A stretch of DNA of 64,000 bases. Source: Candidatus Cloacimonas acidaminovorans str. Evry (GTDB taxonomy: Bacteria > Cloacimonadota > Cloacimonadia > Cloacimonadales > Cloacimonadaceae). Shown piece by piece: positions 18,118 to 27,759 of this stretch. A program made the position numbers and the translations under genes. Numbering within the stretch: the stretch's first letter is position 1; every line of letters begins with the position of its first letter. The notes below the pieces were generated by a model, which was not told where the DNA came from, searched no databases, and saw nothing but the letters and a program-made list of their open reading frames with translations. The DNA is taken from positions 558,001 to 622,000 of the forward strand of contig NC_020449.1 of NCBI RefSeq assembly GCF_000146065.2. The letters run 5' to 3'.

Positions 18118-18209
18118 AATAAACCTCCATCTACCTATAATTTAATAGTAATATTGAAGTCAAGCAAATTATTTGAGGTAGAGAGGTCAAGAAGCCAAGA
18201 GGTCAAAAG

Positions 18210-18282
18210 GTTTGTGTAGTCGGAACTCGCTGAAGTTCCGCATTTTTTCAAGTTCAGATATTTTGCGGAGGAACGGTGTCTC
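18210..18282. repeat. Dispersed hairpin-prone repeat (CGGAACTC / GAAGTTCCG type)
   Basis: The segment TGTAGTCGGAACTCGCTGAA, continuing GTTCCGC, is almost exactly the reverse complement of a segment near 31025-31052 (GAGCTTCAACGAGCTCCGAC, continuing TACA). The copies lie in different intergenic regions and neither is in a reading frame. Confidence 0.5.
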
Positions 18283-18290
18283 CTGACTAC

Positions 18291-18319
18291 AAAAAAAGCG
18301 GAGGAACAGTGTCCTCCGC
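18291..18319 (-). terminator. Rho-independent terminator of ppdK
   Basis: Reading minus, the perfect 8-bp stem GCGGAGGA/TCCTCCGC with a 6-base loop (18298-18319) is followed by seven T (18291-18297). It starts 25 bases after the ppdK stop codon. Confidence 0.85.
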
Positions 18320-18343
18320 TTATATATAAATTGTTTTCCATGA

Positions 18344-21067
18344 TTAATCGTTTAAAGCAGCTATAGCAGCAGCGACACGAGCAATAGGAACTCTATAAGG
18401 AGAACAGCTAACATAGTTCATTCCCACTAAGTGGCAAAATTCCACACTGCTTGGTTCACCACCATGTTCTCCGCAAATTCCAACTTTTAAATCAGGTCTG
18501 GTTTTGCGTCCGCGTTCAGTTCCCATTTTCACTAATTGGCCTACACCTTCTCTGTCTATAATTTGGAAGGGGTCATGTTTCAGCAGATTTTTTTCCAAAT
18601 ACACGGGTAAAAACACGCCTGCATCGTCGCGGGAAAAACCAAAGGTCATTTGAGTTAAATCATTTGTTCCAAAGCTGAAAAACTCGGCATGTTCAGCAAT
18701 TTTATCGGCAGTTAAGGCAGCGCGGGGAATTTCTATCATTGTTCCTACTAGGTAATCCACGCGATCCTGCTTTTCTGCAAAGACCTTTTCTGCTGTTTTG
18801 CGGATAATATCTTCCTGCATTTCAAATTCTTCAGCGGTGCTGGTAAGCGGAACCATAATTTCAGGTAATACACTAATTCCGCGTGCTTTAACAGCTAAAG
18901 CGGCTTCAATTATTGCACGAGTTTGCATTTCCGTAATTTCGGGATAGGTATTTCCCAAACGGCAACCTCTATGACCAAGCATAGGATTTACTTCATGTAA
19001 CGAAGCAACGCGTGCTTTAACTTTTTCCAGAGGAATTCCCAGTTCTTCGGCAATTTCCTTTTGAGCGGATTCTTCCTGAGGAACAAATTCATGCAAGGGG
19101 GGGTCTAAAAGACGGATAGTTACAGGAAATCCGTTCATAGCGGTATAAATGCCTTCAAAATCATTTTTTTGCATAGGTAGTAATTTTGCTAATGCCTTTT
19201 TGCGTCCAGTTTCATCTTCCGCTAAAATCATTTCCCGCATTGCCTTAATTCTTTCGCCTTCAAAAAACATATGTTCCGTTCTACAAAGTCCAATTCCCTG
19301 AGCACCAAAATTTCTGGCAACGGTAGCATCTTTGGGAGTATCTGCATTGGTGCGGACTTTCATTTTGGTATATTTATCGGCAAGTTGCATAACAGCACCA
19401 AAATCACCGCTAAGTTCAGGGTCTTGGGTATCTATTTTACCTTCTAAAATTTGTCCTGTAGAGCCATTTAAGGAAATCCAATCCCCTTCTTTATAGACCT
19501 TTCCATTCACGGTCATAGTTCTGGCTTTGTAATCAATTTGTAATGCTCCAGCTCCTGCCACACAACATTTTCCCATTCCTCTGGCAACAACAGCTGCATG
19601 AGAAGTCATACCTCCGCGAGCAGTTAGGATTCCTTGTGCAACTGCCATTCCGCGTAAATCCTCCGGGGAGGTCTCTTCTCTAACTAAAATAACTTTTTTC
19701 TTAGCGGCAGCCCAGGATTCTGCTTCGTCCGCAAAAAACACAATTTGTCCGGAAGCAGCTCCAGGAGAAGCAGGCAAACCATTAGCAATCACTTTGGCTT
19801 TTGCCAGACCTTCTTTTGTAAAGACAGGATGCAGAAGTTCATCCAATTTAGCAGGATCAATTCTTTTGAGAGCTGTTTTTTCTTCAATCATTCCTTCGCG
19901 GAGCATATCCATTGCGATTTTAATCATAGCAAGACCGGTTCTTTTGCCGGTTCGGGTTTGTAAGAGCCACAATTTTCCTTCCTGAATGGTAAATTCCATA
20001 TCTTGCATATCGCGATAATGATTTTCTAACCTTTTCTGAATTTCAAAGAGCTCTTTATAGGTCTCGGGCATTGCTTCTTCCAGAGAAGGATATTTACTTA
20101 AGCGTTCTTCTTCACTGATACCGGCAAGTTTTGCCCAACGCTGAGAACCAATTTTGGTGATTTGCTGAGGAGTTCTAATTCCGGCAACAACATCTTCACC
20201 TTGAGCATTGATCAAATACTCCCCGTTAAAAAGGTTTTCACCGGTAGCAGCATCACGAGTAAAAGCAACACCAGTAGCACTGGTAAAGCCCATATTGCCA
20301 AAAACCATTGCTTGAACGGTTACTGCAGTTCCCCATTCATCGGGAATATTATTCAGTTTACGATAGAACTTTGCGCGTTCATTATTCCAGCTATCAAAAA
20401 CAGCAAAAATTGCACCCCAGAGCTGTTCCCAGGGGTCATCCGGGAATTTTTTACCGGTTTTTTCTTCCACCGTCTGCTTGAAGATGGTTACCAGATTTTT
20501 CAAATCTTCAGTGGTTAGTTCCAAATCGCTGCTGATGCCTTTTTCTTTTTTCACGGTGTCAATAATAACTTCAAAGGGATCATGTTCTTCTTTGCTTTCT
20601 GGTTTAAGACCTAAAACCACATCAGAATACATTTGGACAAAACGACGATAACTATCCCAGGCAAACCTTTCATTATTGGTTTTTTTGATTAAACCCTGAA
20701 TAGTTGTTTCATTCAAACCCAAATTCAAAATGGTATCCATCATTCCAGGCATTGAAGCACGAGCACCTGAACGCACTGAAACCAAAAGTGGATTTTCGGC
20801 AGAGCCAAATTGCATATTTACAAGGTCTTCTATATGCCGAATGGCATTGTGCACATCGTCACTTAAAATTTCCCTCAATTTGGCAGAACCCAATTTGTTG
20901 TATTCAGTGCAGACCTCTGTAGTAATTGTAAATCCGGGAGGAACCGGAACGCCAATAAGATTCATCTCGGCAAGGTTGGCACCCTTTCCACCGAGAAGAT
21001 TTTTCATTTCTGCGCTACCTTCGGCTTTTCCATTTCCGAAGAGGTAAACTCTTTTAGGTGTATTCAT
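18344..21067 (-). CDS. ppdK: Pyruvate, phosphate dikinase
   Basis: Reversibly converts ATP, phosphate and pyruvate into AMP, PPi and phosphoenolpyruvate, a central step in PPi-linked glycolysis or gluconeogenesis. The 907-residue protein has the ATP-grasp domain at the N-terminus (GGKGANLAEMNLIGVPVPPG). The swivelling phosphohistidine domain has TARGGMTSHAAVVARGMG with His490 as carrier. The C-terminal TIM-barrel PEP domain carries EIMVPL and the catalytic-Cys motif GICGEHGGEPSSVEF. It is slightly longer than the common 870-880 residues but complete. GGAGG precedes the ATG. It has its own terminator and is separated from the upstream gene by hairpins, so it is probably monocistronic. Confidence 0.97.
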   Translation of the reverse strand: MNTPKRVYLFGNGKAEGSAEMKNLLGGKGANLAEMNLIGVPVPPGFTITTEVCTEYNKLGSAKLREILSDDVHNAIRHIEDLVNMQFGSAENPLLVSVRSGARASMPGMMDTILNLGLNETTIQGLIKKTNNERFAWDSYRRFVQMYSDVVLGLKPESKEEHDPFEVIIDTVKKEKGISSDLELTTEDLKNLVTIFKQTVEEKTGKKFPDDPWEQLWGAIFAVFDSWNNERAKFYRKLNNIPDEWGTAVTVQAMVFGNMGFTSATGVAFTRDAATGENLFNGEYLINAQGEDVVAGIRTPQQITKIGSQRWAKLAGISEEERLSKYPSLEEAMPETYKELFEIQKRLENHYRDMQDMEFTIQEGKLWLLQTRTGKRTGLAMIKIAMDMLREGMIEEKTALKRIDPAKLDELLHPVFTKEGLAKAKVIANGLPASPGAASGQIVFFADEAESWAAAKKKVILVREETSPEDLRGMAVAQGILTARGGMTSHAAVVARGMGKCCVAGAGALQIDYKARTMTVNGKVYKEGDWISLNGSTGQILEGKIDTQDPELSGDFGAVMQLADKYTKMKVRTNADTPKDATVARNFGAQGIGLCRTEHMFFEGERIKAMREMILAEDETGRKKALAKLLPMQKNDFEGIYTAMNGFPVTIRLLDPPLHEFVPQEESAQKEIAEELGIPLEKVKARVASLHEVNPMLGHRGCRLGNTYPEITEMQTRAIIEAALAVKARGISVLPEIMVPLTSTAEEFEMQEDIIRKTAEKVFAEKQDRVDYLVGTMIEIPRAALTADKIAEHAEFFSFGTNDLTQMTFGFSRDDAGVFLPVYLEKNLLKHDPFQIIDREGVGQLVKMGTERGRKTRPDLKVGICGEHGGEPSSVEFCHLVGMNYVSCSPYRVPIARVAAAIAALND

Positions 21068-21370
21068 TTATCCTCCATAACTTTAACATCATTAAAGATA
21101 TTTTATTGTCTGTCACAATCTTTTTTATGGCAAATCTGTCAATAGCTTTCTTGATTTTCAAGGGGTATTACGGAAGCATTGCTTACCCATTACTAATGCC
21201 ATTAGCAATGGGTAAGCAATGGGTAAGCAATGCTATTAAGGAAGACCCCCCTAATACCCTATATTATTAGTAAGATACATCATCCAAATTTTCCCGAAAA
21301 TTAGAGAAATAAGAGCGGGGGTTTTGCAGAAGAAACTTAAAGGGAAAATGCAGAATAGCAAAAACGAGCT
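21068..21370. other. Intergenic region upstream of ppdK
   Basis: No gene is visible. The region holds the ppdK 5' leader, a TTGACA on the minus strand near 21137-21142 without a clear -10 at the right distance, and the 22-bp inverted repeat listed separately. Confidence 0.4.
21177..21233. repeat. Long hairpin with repeated arm
   Basis: CATTGCTTACCCATTACTAA, continuing TG (21177-21198), pairs with 21200-21221 with a single mismatch and a one-base loop. A second partial arm, GGTAAGCAATGC, follows at 21222-21233, so either of two right arms could pair with the left one. It lies between ppdK and the secreted Fn3 gene. There is no T-tract, so it is not a typical terminator. Confidence 0.65.
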
Positions 21371-21410
21371 AAAAAATAACAGGTGCATATCCCAGAGATA
21401 TACACCTGTT
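21371..21410 (-). terminator. Rho-independent terminator of the secreted Fn3 protein gene
   Basis: Reading minus, AACAGGTG/CACCTGTT plus inner ATATC/GATAT pairs (21378-21410) form a long hairpin followed by ATTTTTT. It begins about 20 bases after the stop codon. Confidence 0.8.
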
Positions 21411-21429
21411 AAATCAGGGAGAATATGGT

Positions 21430-24400
21430 TTATTTAATCAAGGAGATTTTATGTGATGCCTGATAATTGGGCGCATTCATCCGAATAATATAAGTTCCAG
21501 TAGAAACATTATGTCCTTCGTTATCCTTGCCGTCCCAAACGATACGATAAGAATTTGCTTTGCAATTTTCATTTAAAAGGTTTTTAATCAATTGCCCTTT
21601 CAAATTGTAAATTTTTAAGGTAACTTTGCCCTCTACAGCAAGATCAAAAGGAATAGTTACATCAGGATTGAAAGGATTAGGAAAAGGATTAAGCAAAGCA
21701 GTAATTTTTGGTATTATGGGATTTGTAACTCCACCAGTAGTCACTTGAACAGTATAGACAGCAGAATAGGATATACCTCCATCCAAATCTTCAATTTGTA
21801 ACCAGTAATAGTAAATGCCATTACCCGGAACTTCGCTGTCCATAAACGAATAAACGACAGTAGCTGAAGTATTCGTTGCTTCAATTAGAGGACTTACTGC
21901 CATAGCTGTGGAAATTTCAGCAACTGTATTACGCAAAACACGAAATCCTGAAAGATTGGTTTCCGATTGAGTTACCCAATCCACACGCACTTTACCGTCA
22001 ACCATTGGAGTAGCGGTAAAAGATGTAAGAACAACAGGCAATGTCTGACCACTTTCATCATTGAGAACAATTTGTAATTCATAAGCTGCTTTACTTCCTT
22101 TACCCAAGCCACTCATTGTGAAAATAACGGTTTTATCTGTTGTATTTATACCACCACCTCCTACAGAATGTAAGGCACCACCATTCAAACGATAACCTAC
22201 ATCTGTGGGATCATAGCTCAATCCGCTGTAGTAAAGAATAAAAGTTCCATTACCAATAGTAGGATTCTCAAAAGCAAGGTTATACTGCAAACCCTCTGGA
22301 GTATTTCCATAACTCATAGAAACGGTAATGATATCATTTTCAGAAGGACTAAAATTTGTGGGATCAACTTTCACAGTAGGAATTACATGTTCTTGCCCGT
22401 AAATAAATTCTCCTACATTTATTGTGGTTTCATCACTGCTATTGATTTCCGTGCTGCCCTCGCCAGGGGAAACATTATCAGTCGTTACTTCTTTAGTAGT
22501 AGAATATTCGCTGTTAAAATACTGGTCACTGGCAACTGCTTTGACCCGATAATAATAGGTTGTATTGGCACTAAGACCATTTACTGTCCAAGAAGTGGAA
22601 GTTACACTTTTATTTTCATAACCGGCAAGGAAACCGGAAAAACTGCTGTTAGTGGAAACATCCAGTAAATAACTTTCTGCACCCGAAACAGCATTCCACT
22701 TTGCCTGAATACTGGAAGTAGTATTATTTCCATCCAAGGTTGTAGGAGCAGGTAATTTTTCATTCACCGTTACTACATAAGAACAAGTGGAAGCATCTCC
22801 ACTGGTAGTTAAAATATAGGTTACCGGATTAGTGAAATTATTTACAGTAGAGCCACTGATCTGAGTAGCGGTTCCAACCGTTACAATTGCCCCGGGAGCT
22901 GTGAAATTAGCTACTAAAGCAGTCCTATCAGTTCCATTAGGGACAACTACTTTGATGGTTTTATTGGTATGATCAATTGTTCCGGTTGCAGAAGGACTGC
23001 TGAAAGAATATGCAGTAATCGCAAGAGGAGTTCCCCTTAGTTCTGTAGAAGTTTCATTTGTCCCTGCAGTATAAACAGCTTGAACTTTGTAGTGATATTG
23101 CGTTCCATTGGTGACACCAGTATCCGTATAAGAATAAGTTATTTTATTGACACTACCAATATTAGTTTCATTTCTTAAAATATTGAAATAATCCAAACCA
23201 CTTCCACTCGTTAAAAGACCGGCAGGATTATCCCAGGTTATGGTAACATAGTTATTGCCTACGCTATCTAAAGCTAAATTGGTCGGAGGATTATTGATAA
23301 AGTTTATGTTAAAACTATTCCGGGTTGTTAAGTTATTTTCTACACCTTCTAATTGTTCTTTTTTTACAGTAATCTTGATATCCGTTATTTTAGCAGCATA
23401 TTCATGATTTATTGCTGCACCTGAAAAATAAAGACGAATATCATTGGCACTAATCCAGCTTAAGCTGCCTTTTGATAATCCGTCTAACTCTTTTAATATA
23501 GTAATATCGGAAATAGTAATGGAAGATTTAAAACTGGTATTGGTACAAGTAATCTTTACATAGGCATCACCAAGGGAACCATTATTAGCACTTGCTTCAT
23601 ATATATTAAGAGTACTGGGATCAATTTCTACAATTGGAGCTCCTGTAACTTTTGGAGTAGCATCACTTAAAACAGCAGTTCCTGGTGACTGACCTGCACT
23701 TGCAACAGGAGTTACTTCAAATTTTAAATATTTATTTGCGTCTGAAGATTGAACAGTATAAGAAAGAGAGGTTGCTCCTGATATAGCTGCATAAGTTCCA
23801 TTTTCGGTGGAACAGCTTAACCAGCGATAAGTGCTGGTTCCTTCTGAATCACTATCAGGATCGCTATAATCATAATCCCCGGTTATGGTTTGGCCTACTC
23901 TGGCTAAAGTAGGTTCAACAATAATAACATTTGAAGCCACAGGAGGATTATTTATAACAAGATAATTAGAGGTCTTCGGTCCGGAATATATATAAGTAAA
24001 TTCATCATCAGAGGTAGCTGCATATACTTTCCCACTTACTGTAAAACTCTTTTTATTGCTCGGAGGAGCCGGTAAAGTAAAAGTTGCTGTGTGAGAAGTG
24101 GTATACCCTTCTTCATCCGGATCATAATAAATAGTATTTGCTATTTGACTAACAGTAATATTTTGAGTGGCTACTGTTCCTGTTCCATCTGCATTTTGGT
24201 ACCATTTTATTTGTGCCTGGTCAATAACACCTATAGCCATACCATAAACATACATACTTTCACCTTCTGGTATATCAGCAACATGATAATACATAGTTAT
24301 AACAATTGTAGATTTTTCTCTGGGGTAACCTCCACCTTGAACAGATATTTCTAATGAATCCAAAGTAACAGAAGCACCTACTAAAGCAATTGACCAAACT

Positions 24401-24435
24401 AAAGCGACTAAAAAAACAAAAAATTTCTTTTGCAT
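21430..24435 (-). CDS. Secreted multidomain Fn3 protein with C-terminal FlgD/Por-like sorting tail
   Basis: A 1001-residue exported protein of unknown activity. A signal peptide covers residues 1-22 (hydrophobic, ending LVGAS). Then come beta-sandwich modules, including fibronectin III-like domains at about 395-475 (PPTNLALDSVGNNYVTITWD) and 565-655 (NTTYYYRVKAVAS). A further domain near 780-890 follows (FTATPMVDGKVRVDWVTQ). The last 80 residues (NPFNPDVTIPFDL, VTLKIYNLKGQLI, VSTGTYIIRM) are the FlgD-like/type IX-type sorting domain common in Cloacimonadota and Bacteroidota, pointing to surface display. GGGAGG precedes the ATG, and a strong promoter lies about 140 bases upstream. It is flanked by its own terminator, so it is monocistronic. 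Confidence 0.85.
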   Translation of the reverse strand: MQKKFFVFLVALVWSIALVGASVTLDSLEISVQGGGYPREKSTIVITMYYHVADIPEGESMYVYGMAIGVIDQAQIKWYQNADGTGTVATQNITVSQIANTIYYDPDEEGYTTSHTATFTLPAPPSNKKSFTVSGKVYAATSDDEFTYIYSGPKTSNYLVINNPPVASNVIIVEPTLARVGQTITGDYDYSDPDSDSEGTSTYRWLSCSTENGTYAAISGATSLSYTVQSSDANKYLKFEVTPVASAGQSPGTAVLSDATPKVTGAPIVEIDPSTLNIYEASANNGSLGDAYVKITCTNTSFKSSITISDITILKELDGLSKGSLSWISANDIRLYFSGAAINHEYAAKITDIKITVKKEQLEGVENNLTTRNSFNINFINNPPTNLALDSVGNNYVTITWDNPAGLLTSGSGLDYFNILRNETNIGSVNKITYSYTDTGVTNGTQYHYKVQAVYTAGTNETSTELRGTPLAITAYSFSSPSATGTIDHTNKTIKVVVPNGTDRTALVANFTAPGAIVTVGTATQISGSTVNNFTNPVTYILTTSGDASTCSYVVTVNEKLPAPTTLDGNNTTSSIQAKWNAVSGAESYLLDVSTNSSFSGFLAGYENKSVTSTSWTVNGLSANTTYYYRVKAVASDQYFNSEYSTTKEVTTDNVSPGEGSTEINSSDETTINVGEFIYGQEHVIPTVKVDPTNFSPSENDIITVSMSYGNTPEGLQYNLAFENPTIGNGTFILYYSGLSYDPTDVGYRLNGGALHSVGGGGINTTDKTVIFTMSGLGKGSKAAYELQIVLNDESGQTLPVVLTSFTATPMVDGKVRVDWVTQSETNLSGFRVLRNTVAEISTAMAVSPLIEATNTSATVVYSFMDSEVPGNGIYYYWLQIEDLDGGISYSAVYTVQVTTGGVTNPIIPKITALLNPFPNPFNPDVTIPFDLAVEGKVTLKIYNLKGQLIKNLLNENCKANSYRIVWDGKDNEGHNVSTGTYIIRMNAPNYQASHKISLIK

Positions 24436-24984
24436 TTTATCCTCCCTGATAAAGTGACTTTCTTATTAAAACCGAGAAACAGAACATTGACTCTCTCTTA
24501 TAACAGAGTGTGTTTAATGAACTTAGTATAATTTTACACTTTTTCATTCTTCTACCCTACTTTATCTAAAGTATATTCTAATTCACCCTACTATCTTTGT
24601 CAAGCAAAAAATAGGGGGAAAAAGGACTTTTTATAAAATAAAATCCAATACCTTGTCGTAATGGTAGTTCTACATCTATAATATTTTTCAATTTGACAAA
24701 CCAATAATGTGTTAATGATATGATTTTATTCAATTCTTTAAGCTATAAGAAAACTCCTTTTCAAGCTAATAACAAATATTTTGAAATTCCAATTTGATTT
24801 TGGCAGACAGGAAAGAAAAAGAATTATCCTTAATAGCTTGGTAAACCAGTATTAAAAACAATGTAATCTCTAAATTAGAAAAAGCAAAGCAAAAAAAACT
24901 GGACAGAATTATAGCTATTCCTATTGTGGCTATCTATGATAAAAAATAAAGTTTCAGAAAGTATAAAACTTATAAGGTAAAGCA
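24436..24984. other. Divergent intergenic region with promoters
   Basis: An AT-rich 549-base gap between the minus-strand Fn3 gene and the plus-strand HHH/beta-barrel gene. It holds the strong minus promoter listed separately and a plus-strand TTGACA at 24693-24698 without a good -10. The region just before 24985 ends in AAGGTAA as ribosome-binding site. No ORF or repeat stands out. Confidence 0.5.
24575..24603 (-). promoter_or_regulatory. Sigma70-type promoter of the secreted Fn3 gene
   Basis: Reading minus, TTGACA (24598-24603) and TAGAAT (24575-24580) are separated by exactly 17 bases. Transcription would start near 24568, giving a leader of about 130 bases before the ATG. This is the best consensus promoter seen in the window. 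Confidence 0.7.
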
Positions 24985-27747
24985 ATGAAGAAGTTTTTAA
25001 TAATGCTCTTTGTTCTGGCGGGGCTATCTGTTTTAGCAGCCAAGGTGGATTTAAATATAGCATCTTTGGCTGAATTGATGCAGTTACCCATAACAGAAAA
25101 GCAGGCAAAAGATATCTATGAATATCGTGAATTTGTGAAGATATTTGACGATATCTATGAGCTAAGGAAAATTCCCTCTATTGATCAGGAGACCCTTGAC
25201 CGTTTAAAACCCTTAGTTGTTGTTTCTATTTATGTAGAAACGGATGAAGCAGCAGTCCGCCGTGAAGAAATCAGGGATTTACTGGAGCGTGTAGACAGTA
25301 ATGAAGGTGCTTCGGAAGGTATGGCAGATGTTTGGGAAGATTATTTAATGACTCCTCAGAATGTGAATAAAATGCTCTTTGACGATTTGATGAGTTTTCC
25401 CAATGTTTCTGGAATTGATGCTGTAGCTGTTTTGAAAAGAATTGCCCAGGGTGATACAATTGCGGATACAAGGGACTTACGAAATTCTACAGGCCTTTCC
25501 TATTATGGTTATTCAAACTTGCGCAGTTATGTATATTATAAAGAGCCACCGGTAAAAAACAGATTAATGTGTGATGCTTCGCTTTTATATTATACGCGCT
25601 ATTTTGAAGAAGGGCAGTATGATATGTTGCACGAAAGTTTTCTGCGTAACGATTATAATGCTACCAATGTTATCATTCCACATCTAAAAACCAATTCCTA
25701 TTGGGGTTATTTTGGTTTGGATAAGCTTGATCCCGATATTATGCTTAAGCTGAGGATGCGTTACGGCAATAACTATAAACTGGGAATAATGCATTACAAA
25801 GCCAAAGGAGAAGAGGATTTACTGAATACCAAGGCAGAGGATATTTTAGCCGATTCCAAATGGTATGTGGGATATGAAAATAACGAATTACCTGGTTTTT
25901 ATAATTCCCGCTTAAAGGTTTATGCAGGAAACTACCGAGCTACTTTTGGAGAGGGTTTGGTGATGGAAAATACGGATTATTACAGTGCCCGTAAAACCGG
26001 TTTTGGTTTCAGCAAAAGGATTTTAGGCATAACCCCTGACCTTTCCAGAACGCAGGAAAATTCTTTAAAAGGCGGAGCCGTTGAATATACCACTCCTTTG
26101 TTTGGAGTTACGGCTTTTGTATCCGTTGACAATAAAGATGCTTTAACATATATTGATAGAGATGGTTATGCCGTTATGCGGGATGAATATGGAAATGATA
26201 TTTATACAGAAAGAGATACAACATCTGATTATTTTGGCAGACAATATTATATAAATAACAATGGAGAGCATATCTATAATTATGCAGATAGCACTGCTGT
26301 TCAGGGAGATAAGACCAAGGTCTTTGCTTTAATCAATCCTACTTTGCGTTATGATGATGACACAATGAGAGAAGCAGAAGCATATTTCAATAACGAAATT
26401 TCTGCAGGCGTCCCTTATGCGATGAATTATATCAATCTTGCTGCACGTAAAGATGTCTTGCAGGAGAAATTATGGGGAACGCATTTGCAGATCAATCCGT
26501 TTTTAGGCACCAAGCTTGGATTTACTACTTATACTGCTATTTATGATGATGCTCATTTTGTGGTTCCTACCTATAATAATTTATTACCAACGGTCTTAAG
26601 GGATTCCTATTATTACTCCAAACTGGTGAAAAATCTGAATGCGGAAATAAGCAATCTTTATAGCACTCAGACCAATAAATACACGCGTGATTACAGAAGA
26701 GTAATTGGTTTTGACGGTCAGACCGTGATTGGTAATACTTCCCTTCAAGGTGAATATGCTGAACTTTCTGTTAACGGGGATGATTGGAAACTTGGGGATG
26801 ACCCTAAGGCATATCTTGTTTCTGCACATACCCAGTTTGAAAATCTCTATTTTATTACCTTGTTCCGTAATTACGATGTGGATTTTGATAATCCTTATAG
26901 CAACAGTTTTTCAGAACATGAACGCTTTGAAGATACCATTTTAGAGAAGAATGTTTATGCTTTAACCAATCCTACCATTGCAGACCTTTATCTCAATTCC
27001 AATCAGTCACAACCCGAACGAGGCATCTATTTTGAGACCCGTTATAAATTTAACAGATACTATACCATCAACAGAAGCTATTTAGACATTTGGGAACGCT
27101 TAACCGATGGACGCAGAAGTGTAAGATTTCAAAGCGAACTGGAATTTCGTCCTATTTATCAGCTTGCTATGCGTTTGCGTTATAAAAATCAGGTTAATCG
27201 TTATGATGATGATGCGGAACGAGGCGTTTCCAAGACCAATGAATATACTTTGGCATTCAGAACTTTTCTTTCCAATCGTGATTTTCTGGAACTGGAATAT
27301 CGTTATAACACGGTTTGGGGTCCGCCTTATACTTCCTTAACCTATCCTGCGGCAGAGGGTCCAAATTCAATGGCTGCAGCTCAAACCTTAATGATTGGTG
27401 ATTATGTAGCGGTTAATTATACTCACTATTTCAATAAATCGTTAAAAATGCAGGGTTCTTTCCTGTATTGGTTTGGGCATGGCATTTCGCATTGGGATTG
27501 GGAAGATATGGAAATTGATTTTATGGGTGAAAAAGGTTCTAAAGCATGGATTGCCTTTACCAGTCGCGTTTCCCAAAATATGTATCTAAATTTGAAATTC
27601 AAGAATAAAACCTATCAGGATAAAGAAATCCGGATTCGTAATTATAATGATTCGGATGATGCTACTTTACTGGATGATCCTGTCTATTTTAAAAGAGTTG
27701 AACACAGCGAAAATACCATTCGCTTAAGCATTGACTACCGTTATTAA
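24985..27747 (+). CDS. Helix-hairpin-helix / beta-barrel outer-membrane protein
   Basis: A 920-residue exported protein. A signal peptide occupies residues 1-19. Residues about 22-75 form a ComEA-type helix-hairpin-helix (KVDLNIASLAELMQLPIT and FDDIYELRKIPSIDQETLDR), and a second HHH-like stretch lies near 130-185 (LFDDLMSFPNVSGIDAVAVL). From about residue 190 to the end, alternating aromatic/polar strands (YYGYSNLRSYVYYKE, FFLELEYRYNTV-like patterns) end in a terminal aromatic residue (IRLSIDYRY), as in outer-membrane barrels. The family is known in Bacteroidota-like genomes without an assigned role. It is followed after 12 bases by a PorV-like gene, so the two are probably co-expressed. Confidence 0.7.
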   Translation: MKKFLIMLFVLAGLSVLAAKVDLNIASLAELMQLPITEKQAKDIYEYREFVKIFDDIYELRKIPSIDQETLDRLKPLVVVSIYVETDEAAVRREEIRDLLERVDSNEGASEGMADVWEDYLMTPQNVNKMLFDDLMSFPNVSGIDAVAVLKRIAQGDTIADTRDLRNSTGLSYYGYSNLRSYVYYKEPPVKNRLMCDASLLYYTRYFEEGQYDMLHESFLRNDYNATNVIIPHLKTNSYWGYFGLDKLDPDIMLKLRMRYGNNYKLGIMHYKAKGEEDLLNTKAEDILADSKWYVGYENNELPGFYNSRLKVYAGNYRATFGEGLVMENTDYYSARKTGFGFSKRILGITPDLSRTQENSLKGGAVEYTTPLFGVTAFVSVDNKDALTYIDRDGYAVMRDEYGNDIYTERDTTSDYFGRQYYINNNGEHIYNYADSTAVQGDKTKVFALINPTLRYDDDTMREAEAYFNNEISAGVPYAMNYINLAARKDVLQEKLWGTHLQINPFLGTKLGFTTYTAIYDDAHFVVPTYNNLLPTVLRDSYYYSKLVKNLNAEISNLYSTQTNKYTRDYRRVIGFDGQTVIGNTSLQGEYAELSVNGDDWKLGDDPKAYLVSAHTQFENLYFITLFRNYDVDFDNPYSNSFSEHERFEDTILEKNVYALTNPTIADLYLNSNQSQPERGIYFETRYKFNRYYTINRSYLDIWERLTDGRRSVRFQSELEFRPIYQLAMRLRYKNQVNRYDDDAERGVSKTNEYTLAFRTFLSNRDFLELEYRYNTVWGPPYTSLTYPAAEGPNSMAAAQTLMIGDYVAVNYTHYFNKSLKMQGSFLYWFGHGISHWDWEDMEIDFMGEKGSKAWIAFTSRVSQNMYLNLKFKNKTYQDKEIRIRNYNDSDDATLLDDPVYFKRVEHSENTIRLSIDYRY

Positions 27748-27759
27748 TATGGAGGAATA

